Translations under genes and position numbers: made by a program
Part shown: piece by piece, positions 1 through 6,341 of the stretch
Layout of the letters: each line of letters opens with the position of its first letter
Numbering within the stretch: the first letter of the stretch is position 1
NCBI GenBank assembly: GCA_020428585.1
Contig: JAGQMP010000002.1
Location: forward strand, 1 to 14,183
Reading direction: 5' to 3'
From: Patescibacteria group bacterium
GTDB lineage: Bacteria; Patescibacteriota; Minisyncoccia; Phycocordibacterales; UBA1006
DNA length: 14,183 nucleotides
The notes under the pieces: generated by a model
The model's database searches: none
Told to the model about the DNA's origin: nothing
What the model saw: only the letters and a program-made list of their open reading frames with translations

Positions 1-1318
1 ATCCCAACTGTGACGCTAAACGAATGCGCTGCGATTCTCCGCCTGACAGCGTATGTGCGCGACGTGATAAGGTTAGGTATTCAAGTCCCACACTCATCAA
101 GAATTCCAATCGGTTTTCAATCTCACGCAACAGGGGCGCGGCGATTTTTTGCTCTTTCTCGGTCAAATCGATGCTCGCCATAAATTCATAGGCGTCTTGT
201 ATCTTCATCGCAACAAAATCATCAATGCTCTTGCAACCATCTTCATCATCAACCACGTCACCATTCTTGTCGTATTTACCAATAAATACCTGCAGGGATT
301 CAGGACGAAGTCGGGCCCCCATACAGGTCGGACAAACGTCCTCGCCAAACATGTGTTTCGTACCTAACCCATTACATTTTGGACAGGCTCCATAGGGCGA
401 GTTGAATGAAAACAATCGTGGTTCAATTTCTGGAAACACGTAACCGTCTTCGGGACACACGAGTTTCGCTGATAGCAAGGTTTCCTCGAGCTCTTTGCCA
501 TCCTCGGTTTCAAGGACGATGCGGATCATACCGTCTGATGCATCGACCGCCTTTTCAATCGCTTCACCTAATCGTAAACGTACGTCTTCGGGATTGTCAT
601 TGAATTCATGCACCGCAAAAGAATCAACCAGAAAATCAATGTCGTGTTTTTTGGTCTTGGTCAGTTTGATCTGTTTGCGCAAATCCTTCATCGCGCCATC
701 AACGCGCGCCTTGGCGTAACCTTTGCCGAGCATGTCGTACATTAACTGGTAGTGTTCACCCTTGCGTCCACGGATAACGGGGGTTAGGATGTGCACCTGC
801 ATTTCATCAACGGTGACGCCGGCGACTTTTTTTGCTTTCTTAGTATCCCTCTTCTCATCAACCAGTTTAAAAACGAAATCAAGGATTTCTTGGTTTGATA
901 ATTTCTTGATTCGCTTGCCCGAAATTGGCGAAAACGGCTGCCCCACCCGCGCGAACAAAATACGCAAATAATCGTAGACCTCGGTAATCGTTGCCACGGT
1001 TGATCGAGGGTTATTTGATCGGGTTTTTTGATCGATCGAAATCGCCGGTGAAAGGCCAGTGATCTCATCCACGTCCGGTTTCTGCATCTGGTTCAAAAAT
1101 TGCCGTGCATAGCTCGAGAGGGATTCAACGTACCTCCGCTGCCCCTCGGCGAAAATGGTATCAAAGGCCAGCGACGATTTCCCCGACCCCGACAAACCAG
1201 TAATAACCGTCATCTTGTTCCGCGGGATTTGCAGGGTAATATCCTTCAGATTGTGTGTCCGCGCCCCTTTGACGGTAATCCACTCCTGGTTGTGTAAGTT
1301 TTCTTTGTTCGTGGCCAT
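1..1318 (-). CDS. uvrA: UvrABC excinuclease subunit A, N-terminal part (cut by window edge)
   Basis: UvrA is the ATPase that finds helix-distorting DNA lesions and loads UvrB in nucleotide excision repair. About 439 codons are present, from ATG at 1318 leftwards off the window. Seen: Walker A GLSGSGKS at residues 41-48, the UvrB-interaction region after it, the landmark EPRLFSFNSPYGACPKC, and the ABC signature LSGGESQRIRLASQ starting at 424. Cysteines are C288 (CPED, with Asp where the family often has the second Cys), C312/C315 (CPKC) and C329/C332 (CPTC). The last two pairs are only 14 residues apart, whereas in E. coli UvrA the matching pairs are some 75 apart; roughly 60 residues are missing, which also explains why the signature comes early. 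A good GGGAGG ribosome site precedes the start. Family assignment is secure. Confidence 0.97.
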   Translation of the reverse strand, partial: MATNKENLHNQEWITVKGARTHNLKDITLQIPRNKMTVITGLSGSGKSSLAFDTIFAEGQRRYVESLSSYARQFLNQMQKPDVDEITGLSPAISIDQKTRSNNPRSTVATITEVYDYLRILFARVGQPFSPISGKRIKKLSNQEILDFVFKLVDEKRDTKKAKKVAGVTVDEMQVHILTPVIRGRKGEHYQLMYDMLGKGYAKARVDGAMKDLRKQIKLTKTKKHDIDFLVDSFAVHEFNDNPEDVRLRLGEAIEKAVDASDGMIRIVLETEDGKELEETLLSAKLVCPEDGYVFPEIEPRLFSFNSPYGACPKCNGLGTKHMFGEDVCPTCMGARLRPESLQVFIGKYDKNGDVVDDEDGCKSIDDFVAMKIQDAYEFMASIDLTEKEQKIAAPLLREIENRLEFLMSVGLEYLTLSRRAHTLSGGESQRIRLASQLG

Positions 1319-1357
1319 AGTATCCTCCCAGTATAGCGATAAAGCGATATATGAAAA
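1319..1357 (-). promoter_or_regulatory. uvrA promoter and Shine-Dalgarno
   Basis: Reading the minus strand there is a -10 box TATACT (1335-1330) directly followed by GGGAGG (1329-1324), then ATACT and the ATG. A weak -35 TTTTCA (1357-1352) sits 16 nt upstream of the -10. If transcription starts 6-7 nt after the -10, the mRNA would begin inside or just after the Shine-Dalgarno and carry almost no leader. The -35 overlaps the terminator of the upstream gene. Confidence 0.5.
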
Positions 1358-1380
1358 GACGGACATATAGCCCGTCTTTT
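1354..1380 (-). terminator. Intrinsic terminator of the 159-residue membrane protein gene
   Basis: A perfect 9-bp inverted repeat, AAAAGACGG and CCGTCTTTT, encloses a 9-nt loop just past the stop at 1389. The arm ends in T's on either strand, so it could work both ways, but only a minus-strand gene leads into it. Confidence 0.75.
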
Positions 1381-1388
1381 ATTGGGTT

Positions 1389-1868
1389 TTATAAAAACCT
1401 TTTATAAGTCTTTATATCTTTTATCCTGAAACCACAGGATGAATCTTGCATATCCCTAAAATTCACCCATCCGGTTTCGTAAAATCTGACCTGATCATTC
1501 AGCTCAAAAGAGCTGCCACCGAGGCCCAAAAAACCATGGAGAATCAGTTCAAAATTTGTGCTTATTTCATTCTCAGGGACATTATATAAAAGATATAACT
1601 CCCCATCGAAATACCTATAGGTATTAGGAACTATCCACTCGGGTTTAACCCCATATTCTCGGCAATATTCACCAAAATTATTTACGTATAAATCTGGGAG
1701 ATTCGCATAAGTAGCGTAGAAATCGTTCTTATCCTCAAATGCACCAGGATAATTTCCTTGGATTATTGAGTAAACAATAGGGACTGCAATAAGAACTGAA
1801 ATAAAGCTGAACCCTATCAAGAGTAGTAGTCTCTGAATGAACCTGTTAAAAAGTTTTTGTGTTTTCAT
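1389..1868 (-). CDS. Small membrane-anchored protein of unknown function
   Basis: A 159-residue protein that I do not recognise. It begins with a basic stretch (KTQKLFNRFIQR) followed by one strongly hydrophobic segment at about residues 13-37, consistent with a single N-terminal membrane anchor and the rest outside. The exported part is rich in aromatic and acidic residues and has two cysteines, one near the middle (EYCREYG) and one near the end (SSCGF), which could pair. It is AT-rich compared with uvrA. The leader before ATG at 1868 is AT-rich with no Shine-Dalgarno. It is transcribed divergently from the winged-helix regulator at 1989 and shares its upstream region, so that regulator may control it; this is inference. 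It ends in its own terminator. Confidence 0.7.
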   Translation of the reverse strand: MKTQKLFNRFIQRLLLLIGFSFISVLIAVPIVYSIIQGNYPGAFEDKNDFYATYANLPDLYVNNFGEYCREYGVKPEWIVPNTYRYFDGELYLLYNVPENEISTNFELILHGFLGLGGSSFELNDQVRFYETGWVNFRDMQDSSCGFRIKDIKTYKRFL

Positions 1869-1949
1869 GTTTTTGAATTTAAATGTTTTTCACCTAGACT
1901 ATACACGAGAAAATTTGACATATCAAAAAATATGTTGTTTCTAACAGAT

Positions 1950-1981
1950 AAGTAAAATCAGATTTTACTTTATGATATAAT
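1950..1981 (+). promoter_or_regulatory. Regulator promoter with perfect 21-bp palindromic operator
   Basis: AAGTAAAATC (1950-1959), one A, then GATTTTACTT (1961-1970) is a perfect inverted repeat with 10-bp arms. A consensus -10 TATAAT lies at 1976-1981, so the palindrome covers the place where the -35 should be, and no good -35 is visible. The next gene encodes a winged-helix protein, so autoregulation is the simplest reading. ATG at 1989 is 7 nt after the -10, which implies a leaderless mRNA. Confidence 0.65.
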
Positions 1982-1988
1982 TGTGAGG

Positions 1989-2843
1989 ATGATATTCGGA
2001 GAAAAAACAAGAACCGAAGATGCCGTGATCGAGGCGCTCGACAAACAACCGGAATCGGGACCAGATCTCTTGCGGGTCGTACAGGAAATCTTTAAACCTT
2101 CCCTGAGCAAACAGGGGTTATATTCAGTGTTACGAAATCTTCAAAAGAGTGAAGTAATCACCAAGACGAAAAACCATTACGGATTAAACCGCGTGTGGCT
2201 CCAGAAAATACGAAAATTTTCAGAACGACATATACACAAGTCAGAGTCTGTAGATGAGGCAAACGTGCTTGATTTTGAAGATGGGGATTCAGTCACGTAC
2301 CGTTTCAAGAACCCCTTCCTCATGGACGTAACGTGGGGACATTTGTATGACATTTTGTACGAGGCAAACCCTACCCACCAGGTGATGTTGAACTATCACC
2401 CGCACGAGTGGTTGATGCTTTCTCGACCTGAAACAGAACGTTATTGGCTAAATAGATTCAAGGAGGATAAGAAAATGCTGCTTTTCACGATTAGCGGAAA
2501 TAGCGCGTTGGATAAAAAATTCCAAAAAGATTGGTCTTCTGAATATGTGAAAATTAATATTGGTGAATCTTATGATCTGAAATCAAATCAGTATCTATCA
2601 GTTGTTGGTGATTATATCTTTGAAATTACAACTGATCCCCTCTTTGAAGAGCGTGTGAATAAATTTTTCAAAGAGAATGATTATCTGGATGAATCGGCAC
2701 AAAAACAAATTGCATCAATCTCAAAACAAAAGTACAAGTCAAAGCTCAAGTTAAGCAAAAACAAGAAAAAGGCAGATGCCTGGAGAAAGAAATATAAGAA
2801 AGATTTCTACGTGCCAAAACCATACTACTTTTTTGAGGAATAA
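1989..2843 (+). CDS. Winged-helix DNA-binding protein, probable transcriptional regulator
   Basis: A 284-residue protein if started at ATG 1989. A GTG at 1983 is in frame but lies only 1 nt after the -10 box and is unlikely. Residues about 10-75 look like a winged helix of PadR-like type: a first helix (EDAVIEALDKQ), a recognition-type helix (SKQGLYSVLRNLQKSE) and a wing leading to YGLNRVWLQKI. The central part is a mixed alpha/beta domain of unknown type with many aromatics (HPHEWLMLSRPETERYWLNRF). The C-terminus is a very basic Lys-rich helix ending in FYVPKPYYFFEE. The second half is visibly more AT-rich than the first. The role as a DNA-binding regulator is inferred from the fold and from the palindrome in its own promoter. 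The ligand and targets are unknown. Confidence 0.75.
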   Translation: MIFGEKTRTEDAVIEALDKQPESGPDLLRVVQEIFKPSLSKQGLYSVLRNLQKSEVITKTKNHYGLNRVWLQKIRKFSERHIHKSESVDEANVLDFEDGDSVTYRFKNPFLMDVTWGHLYDILYEANPTHQVMLNYHPHEWLMLSRPETERYWLNRFKEDKKMLLFTISGNSALDKKFQKDWSSEYVKINIGESYDLKSNQYLSVVGDYIFEITTDPLFEERVNKFFKENDYLDESAQKQIASISKQKYKSKLKLSKNKKKADAWRKKYKKDFYVPKPYYFFEE

Positions 2844-2848
2844 GAAAA

Positions 2849-2871
2849 AACCCTTTCGAAAAGAAAGGGTT
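2849..2871. terminator. Bidirectional terminator between convergent genes
   Basis: A perfect 9-bp stem, AACCCTTTC and GAAAGGGTT, with loop GAAAA lies between the stop of the regulator (2843) and the stop of the minus-strand gene (2886). The U-run is much better on the minus strand (GGGTTTTTTC), so it mainly serves the gene at 2886-3524. Confidence 0.8.
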
Positions 2872-2885
2872 CAAGTTATTAAAAA

Positions 2886-3524
2886 CTAAGCTTGAGTCTG
2901 AGATTTTCCTTCAGCAAATACAATAAAATGATGTTCGCCCAGAGATAGTTCAGATTCATCCAAAAAATCATCCACGCCAATGGTAAAAAATTCGCCTTCG
3001 TAGGAATTACCCACGTGAGCAACAAAATATTCCCCCTTCTTGTTTGTAAATAATAAAAATGTTCTGTGAGCTAAAGGTAAGGATCCAAAATCGTTTGCAA
3101 TGAAAGTTCTGATTTGCTCGTGTGTTTCAAATGACAGCAAGTCGAGATCACGGGGAAGTGAGCTAAAAATTTCTGCATACGTGCCCCTTCTAATTCGTTG
3201 ATACACATATGCTACCCTAGATTGAGTGTCCCTCGACGGGGTTAGGGTGTCTTTTACCCAAAAATCATTCTCCACTATATCAAACAAACGACGATCACCA
3301 TCATTTATATTATCGCTTATTTTTTCTGACCCTGCCTTGGTGGCATCTATGGTAATTTGTGCGATCAGACGAAGGTAAGCAGTCTTAGGTGGTAAAAAGA
3401 ACTTTTTTCTTTCAAGAAACTCTTGGAGAATTTCTCTAGTGATGAGACTTTCTTTTATTTGTTTCCAATACTCTTGTTGTTGACCAGCCGTCGGTTCCGA
3501 CAAGTTGATGACATGTGTTGCCAT
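2886..3524 (-). CDS. Hypothetical 212-residue cytosolic protein
   Basis: I do not recognise this protein. I chose ATG at 3524 (MATHVINLSEPTAGQQ); an in-frame ATG at 3578 would add 18 residues, but it lies only a few nt after the predicted transcription start and reads as leader. No signal peptide or membrane segment is seen. The N-terminal half looks helical and charged (EYWKQIKESLITREILQEFLERKK). The C-terminal half looks alpha/beta with alternating hydrophobics (FLLFTNKKGEYFVAHVG, then FFTIGVDDFLDESELSLGEH). The start has no Shine-Dalgarno. It stands alone, with its own promoter and terminator, convergent to the regulator gene. No cysteine and no obvious catalytic motif was noticed. Confidence 0.7.
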   Translation of the reverse strand: MATHVINLSEPTAGQQQEYWKQIKESLITREILQEFLERKKFFLPPKTAYLRLIAQITIDATKAGSEKISDNINDGDRRLFDIVENDFWVKDTLTPSRDTQSRVAYVYQRIRRGTYAEIFSSLPRDLDLLSFETHEQIRTFIANDFGSLPLAHRTFLLFTNKKGEYFVAHVGNSYEGEFFTIGVDDFLDESELSLGEHHFIVFAEGKSQTQA

Positions 3525-3589
3525 AATAAAAATATTTAAGTTGTAAATTAGGGTGCGCGCCTCGTGCACACACCTCAATTCGTAAATAT

Positions 3590-3616
3590 ATTATAACTAA
3601 TACAATGTGTAGTCAA
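3590..3616 (-). promoter_or_regulatory. Promoter of the 212-residue protein gene
   Basis: On the minus strand, TTGACT (3616-3611) and TATAAT (3595-3590) are 15 nt apart. With a 17-nt spacer the -10 would be TAATAT, within the run TATAATATAT. The promoter at 8742-8768 has the same spacing and the same -10 run. The leader is about 60 nt. Confidence 0.6.
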
Positions 3617-3674
3617 TAAGAAAGGTTGAATGAGGGGGCGTTAACATCGTTTTAAATGAGATGAGATCCAAGGC

Positions 3675-3736
3675 AAAAAGCACGCGAGTGCCTGAGCGGT
3701 ATCTAGTTATACCGTGATGGTACGAGCGTGCTTTTT
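3675..3736 (+). other. Long nested hairpin, structured RNA or elaborate terminator
   Basis: The 62 nt fold end to end on the plus strand: an 11-bp stem (3675-3685 with 3726-3736), a GA/GA internal loop, GUGCC with GGUAC, a UGAG/UGAU internal loop, CGGUAU with AUACCG, and loop CUAGUU. The symmetric loops can form tandem sheared G-A pairs in the plus-strand RNA only; on the minus strand they become UC/UC. Both ends carry runs of five A or T, so it can also terminate uvrB on the minus strand. No plus-strand promoter is clear. Confidence 0.6.
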
Positions 3737-3738
3737 AA

Positions 3739-3758
3739 CCTGCCTGCCGGCAGGCAGG
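3739..3758. repeat. GC-rich 20-bp perfect palindrome
   Basis: CCTGCCTGCC followed directly by GGCAGGCAGG is a perfect palindrome without spacer, just beyond the uvrB stop. From memory, similar palindromes are scattered between genes in some CPR genomes. Only this one copy is in the window. Confidence 0.7.
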
Positions 3759-3771
3759 CGCAGGAGATCGC

Positions 3772-5793
3772 TTATTTTAAACGATGTTCTAGTTCTATAA
3801 GTTGATCGCGAATGACGGCCGCCCGCTCAAAATCAAGTTCCTTCACCGCGTCATTCATCGCGCGTTTTTTATATTTCATCAATTTTTTGATATCACCGCT
3901 AAATGCCTGAAGGTCGGTTTCGAGTTCCGTCAGGACGGTATCAACGTGTTCGGTGCGCATACGTTCGGTGATATCTTTGACCGCCTTTTGGATGGTCTTT
4001 GGGGTGATGCCGTGTTCTTTGTTGTAGGATTCTTGTAAGGCACGACGACGAGCGGTTTCATCGATAGCAGCCTGAAGCGCGTCGGTCATCACGTCAGCAT
4101 AGACAATCACTCGACCACGATCGTTACGCGCCGCGCGACCAATCGTCTGGATCAGCGAGGTTTCAGAACGCAAGAACCCAACCTTGTCCGCATCGAGAAT
4201 TCCGATCAAGGTCACCTCGGGCATGTCGAGCCCCTCGCGCAGAAGGTTTACCCCAATCAAGATATCAAATTCACCACGACGAAATTCCGTGATGATTTTA
4301 ATACGATCGATGGTTTTAACATCACTGTGCAAATATTCAGCCTTGATGTCTTTGTCTTTGAGGTAGCTCGATAGATCCTCGGCCATTTTTTTGGTCAGGG
4401 TGGTTGCGAGAACCCGTCCGCCCTTCTCTACCTCGATCAGTGCCTCAGCTATGAAGTCTTGGATTTGACCTTTGAAACCAGTTTCTTCATCAATCTTCAC
4501 CGGTCGGCGTTCAATCACAGGATCAAGGAGGCCAGTCGGACGAATGATTTGTTCAACAACCTGGCTCGACACCTCGCGTTCATAATCAGACGGGGTTGCT
4601 GACACGTAGACCTGCTGGCCAACGCGTTCTTCAAATTCCTCGAAACGTAGGGGGCGATTATCTTTGGCAGACGGTAACCTAAACCCGTGTTTTACCAGGT
4701 TTTCCTTGCGGGCCTGGTCACCACGATACATGGCGCGCAGTTGTGGCAGGGTCACGTGCGACTCGTCGATAATCATCAAAAATTCTGGATTACCCTCTTT
4801 GTCATGAGGAAAGTAGGATAGCAAGGTGTCGGGAGCCTCGCCCTCTGCTTTTCCTGAAAGGTGTCGCGAGTAGTTTTCGATACCCGAACAATAGCCAACC
4901 TCACGAATCATCGCCAGGTCGTATTCAGTACGCCGTTTTAATCGATCGTGTTCGAGGTACATCTGGTTGTCTTCGAAAAACTTCAACTGTTCATCGAGTT
5001 CAGCGCGAATCATCTGTAAGGCGCGGTCTTTCTTATCGCCATCCGTGAGAAAGTGTTTCGCCGGAAAGATCAGCACCTGATCAACGATTTCAAGCACCAC
5101 GCCCGATACGGGGTTCAGAATCGTGATGGTATCTATCCTCCCCGCGGCGAGATCAATGCGGTACAGACGTTTATCAGAATCGGTCGGCATGACTTCGACG
5201 GTGTTTCCGATCGAACGAAATGATCCGGGGGAGAGATCCGCGTTCGTGCGTTCGAAATGAATCTCGACCAATTTTCGCATGACGTCAGTCTTGGATATTT
5301 TCTCGCCAACATTGATGAGGAAGTTCTTGGCAAGGTATTCTTCTGGTGACCCAAGACCATAAATACACGAAACTGACGCAACAATAATCACATCATCGCG
5401 CGAGATCAATGATTGTGTGGTCGCGTGACGCAAACGATCAATCTCGTCATTGATCTGCGCATCCTTTTCAATGTAGGTGTCGCTAGCGGCGACGTAAGCC
5501 TCGGGCTGGTAGTAGTCGTAATAGGATACGAAATAGTGCACCGCAGCATCAGGAAAGAATTCCTCAAATTCCTGCGCTAGCTGCGCGGCCAGGGTCTTGT
5601 TATGAGCCAAGACCAAGGTCGGCCGTTGCACCCGGTTGATGACGTTCGCCATGGTGAAGGTCTTTCCTGAACCCGTCACTCCCAATAGCGTCTGTTTACG
5701 GTCCCCACGTTCAAGCCCTGCTACCAAGGCATCAATCGCCTGTGGCTGGTCACCAGCAGGTTGGTATTCAGATACAAGGTTAAACCTAGACAT
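3772..5793 (-). CDS. uvrB: UvrABC excinuclease subunit B
   Basis: UvrB receives damaged DNA from UvrA, verifies the lesion with its helicase-like core and recruits UvrC for incision. The 673-residue length is normal for the family. Seen in order: the N-terminal motif DQPQAI at 15-20, Walker A GVTGSGKT at 38-45, the beta-hairpin that inserts into DNA (YYDYYQPEAY, 91-100), motif II DESH at 343-346, SAT at 398-400, motif VI QTIGRAARN at 549-557, and a C-terminal UVR domain at about 634-669 that contacts UvrC. All key elements look intact. ATG at 5793 matches the usual UvrB start; there is no strong Shine-Dalgarno and a -10 box is only 6 nt upstream. It is monocistronic here, with uvrA about 2.5 kb further on the same strand. 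Confidence 0.98.
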   Translation of the reverse strand: MSRFNLVSEYQPAGDQPQAIDALVAGLERGDRKQTLLGVTGSGKTFTMANVINRVQRPTLVLAHNKTLAAQLAQEFEEFFPDAAVHYFVSYYDYYQPEAYVAASDTYIEKDAQINDEIDRLRHATTQSLISRDDVIIVASVSCIYGLGSPEEYLAKNFLINVGEKISKTDVMRKLVEIHFERTNADLSPGSFRSIGNTVEVMPTDSDKRLYRIDLAAGRIDTITILNPVSGVVLEIVDQVLIFPAKHFLTDGDKKDRALQMIRAELDEQLKFFEDNQMYLEHDRLKRRTEYDLAMIREVGYCSGIENYSRHLSGKAEGEAPDTLLSYFPHDKEGNPEFLMIIDESHVTLPQLRAMYRGDQARKENLVKHGFRLPSAKDNRPLRFEEFEERVGQQVYVSATPSDYEREVSSQVVEQIIRPTGLLDPVIERRPVKIDEETGFKGQIQDFIAEALIEVEKGGRVLATTLTKKMAEDLSSYLKDKDIKAEYLHSDVKTIDRIKIITEFRRGEFDILIGVNLLREGLDMPEVTLIGILDADKVGFLRSETSLIQTIGRAARNDRGRVIVYADVMTDALQAAIDETARRRALQESYNKEHGITPKTIQKAVKDITERMRTEHVDTVLTELETDLQAFSGDIKKLMKYKKRAMNDAVKELDFERAAVIRDQLIELEHRLK

Positions 5794-5805
5794 GGCTACA
5801 CTATA
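5794..5805 (-). promoter_or_regulatory. uvrB -10 box, implying a leaderless mRNA
   Basis: On the minus strand TATAGT (5805-5800) is followed by 6 nt and then the uvrB ATG. Transcription would begin at or within a few nt of the start codon. The -35 region is only a T-run, so the promoter is weak by consensus. Confidence 0.45.
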
Positions 5806-5831
5806 CCTGTTTAGAGATACAAAAAAAGTGT

Positions 5832-5860
5832 TTGTTAACCTACAATTATAATGTTATGAT
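5832..5860 (+). promoter_or_regulatory. Promoter of micro-unit 1
   Basis: TTGTTA (5832-5837), a 17-nt spacer and TATGAT (5855-5860). The predicted transcript starts near 5867. TTCGTGTG (5860-5867) can pair with CACACGAA (5889-5896), whose last base is one nt before the micro-ORF ATG. Confidence 0.6.
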
Positions 5861-5897
5861 TCGTGTGATTCTATTGTTTAACTTAATACACACGAAC

Positions 5898-5924
5898 ATG
5901 AAGCATCTATTTAAATCTCATTAG
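5898..5924 (+). CDS. Micro-ORF 1, 8 codons (MKHLFKSH)
   Basis: A tiny ORF of 8 codons ending in TAG, between a good promoter and a strong terminator that begins 23 nt after the stop. There is no Shine-Dalgarno; an 8-bp inverted repeat closes just before the ATG. Evidence that it is translated is only its position and its likeness to the two following units. The transcript (about 5867-5972) could equally be a small RNA. No plus-strand gene directly follows it, so it is not a simple leader peptide. Confidence 0.3.
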   Translation: MKHLFKSH

Positions 5925-5947
5925 CCCGCCGGCCTTTCTCGGAAACA

Positions 5948-5972
5948 AAAGCCGAACATCTGTTCGGTTTTT
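5948..5972 (+). terminator. Terminator of micro-unit 1
   Basis: The stem CCGAAC/GTTCGG with loop ATCT is extended by flanking A's and T's and followed by TTTTTATTATT. Its core resembles the terminator at 6316-6341 (AAAAGCCGA, short loop, TCGGTTTTT). Confidence 0.85.
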
Positions 5973-6004
5973 ATTATTTCCAATATTCTCATGGGAAGGG
6001 CTTA

Positions 6005-6036
6005 CCCTCACACCTTTTTATAAAAAGGTGTGAGGG
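6005..6036. repeat. Perfect 32-bp palindrome
   Basis: Two 16-base arms, CCCTCACACCTTTTTA and TAAAAAGGTGTGAGGG, meet with no spacer. The right arm ends one base before the -35 of micro-unit 2. It may be an operator or a cruciform or RNA-processing hairpin. It lacks a U-run after the stem, so it is not a usual terminator. Confidence 0.85.
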
Positions 6037-6037
6037 C

Positions 6038-6066
6038 TTGCCTCAAATCCTCTATCCTGGTACTGT
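6038..6066 (+). promoter_or_regulatory. Promoter of micro-unit 2
   Basis: TTGCCT (6038-6043), a 17-nt spacer and TACTGT (6061-6066). AGCGTTT (6067-6073) can pair with AAACGTT (6100-6106), which ends exactly before the ATG at 6107. This is the same layout as in micro-unit 1. Confidence 0.5.
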
Positions 6067-6106
6067 AGCGTTTACACAGTTTTTTAATTAAATAAACAGA
6101 AACGTT

Positions 6107-6142
6107 ATGAATCCAAATCATTTTCAAGACGGTGAAGAATAA
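6107..6142 (+). CDS. Micro-ORF 2, 11 codons (MNPNHFQDGEE)
   Basis: An 11-codon ORF ending in TAA, with the terminator starting 8 nt after the stop. No Shine-Dalgarno is present, and a 7-bp stem closes directly before ATG. The peptide is acidic, unlike the basic peptide of micro-unit 1, so no shared peptide family is evident. Translation is unproven; the transcript of about 110 nt might act as RNA. Confidence 0.3.
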   Translation: MNPNHFQDGEE

Positions 6143-6150
6143 ACCACCGC

Positions 6151-6179
6151 AAAAAGCCGGACGGGATGTTCGGCTTTTT
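6151..6179 (+). terminator. Terminator of micro-unit 2
   Basis: AAAAAGCCG pairs with CGGCTTTTT and the stem continues inward with G-U, A-U and C-G pairs around loop GGGAT. This gives a 12-bp stem ending in a T-run. Confidence 0.9.
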
Positions 6180-6235
6180 CTCATTCTTTATTTATGCTAA
6201 TCTTAAATCAAGAGTAACCCTAAAAATTAAGAGTT

Positions 6236-6292
6236 ATGAAATATCTCAAAGACAACAACGGAAGTCCTCGACGAGGCGTAGATGGATTATAA
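6236..6292 (+). CDS. Micro-ORF 3, 18 codons (MKYLKDNNGSPRRGVDGL)
   Basis: An 18-codon ORF ending in TAA, 23 nt before a terminator. Its leader reads CCTAAAAATTAA, five bases, ATGAAAT, and this is almost repeated before the ORF at 13489, which supports use as a real start. No clear promoter was found; TATGCT at 6193-6198 is a possible -10. The function is unknown. Confidence 0.35.
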   Translation: MKYLKDNNGSPRRGVDGL

Positions 6293-6315
6293 ACCCTTCT
6301 AAGGTGGAAATATTT

Positions 6316-6341
6316 AAAAGCCGAGCATTGCTCGGTTTTTT
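6316..6341. terminator. Bidirectional terminator, micro-unit 3 and the 124-residue gene
   Basis: CCGAGC, loop ATT, GCTCGG, with AAAAG on one side and TTTTTT on the other. It ends the plus-strand micro-unit and overlaps the stop codon region of the minus-strand gene ending at 6340. Confidence 0.85.

Larger units (their letters stand above)
3643..3788. repeat. Inverted repeat pair: outward copy of the uvrB 3' end
   Basis: AACATCGTTTTAAATGAG (3643-3660) matches, in inverted orientation and at 16 of 18 positions, the last codons and stop of uvrB (3771-3788). Between the arms lie the long hairpin (3675-3736) and the GC palindrome (3739-3758), so the whole gap downstream of uvrB can be drawn as a large nested foldback. 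Confidence 0.55.

Noticed and set aside
1..1318. Several plus- and minus-strand open frames of 65-94 codons
   Set aside because: They are shadows of uvrA, whose reading frame is continuous with conserved motifs throughout.
3680..3731. tRNA-like appearance (GTGCCTGAGCGGT resembles a D-arm of Ser/Leu tRNAs)
   Set aside because: The stretch folds into one symmetric rod; there is no anticodon arm or T-arm and it is too short.
5832..6341. CRISPR array or tandem DNA repeat
   Set aside because: The three micro-units share layout but not sequence beyond the terminator core; there are no regular identical repeats and spacers.
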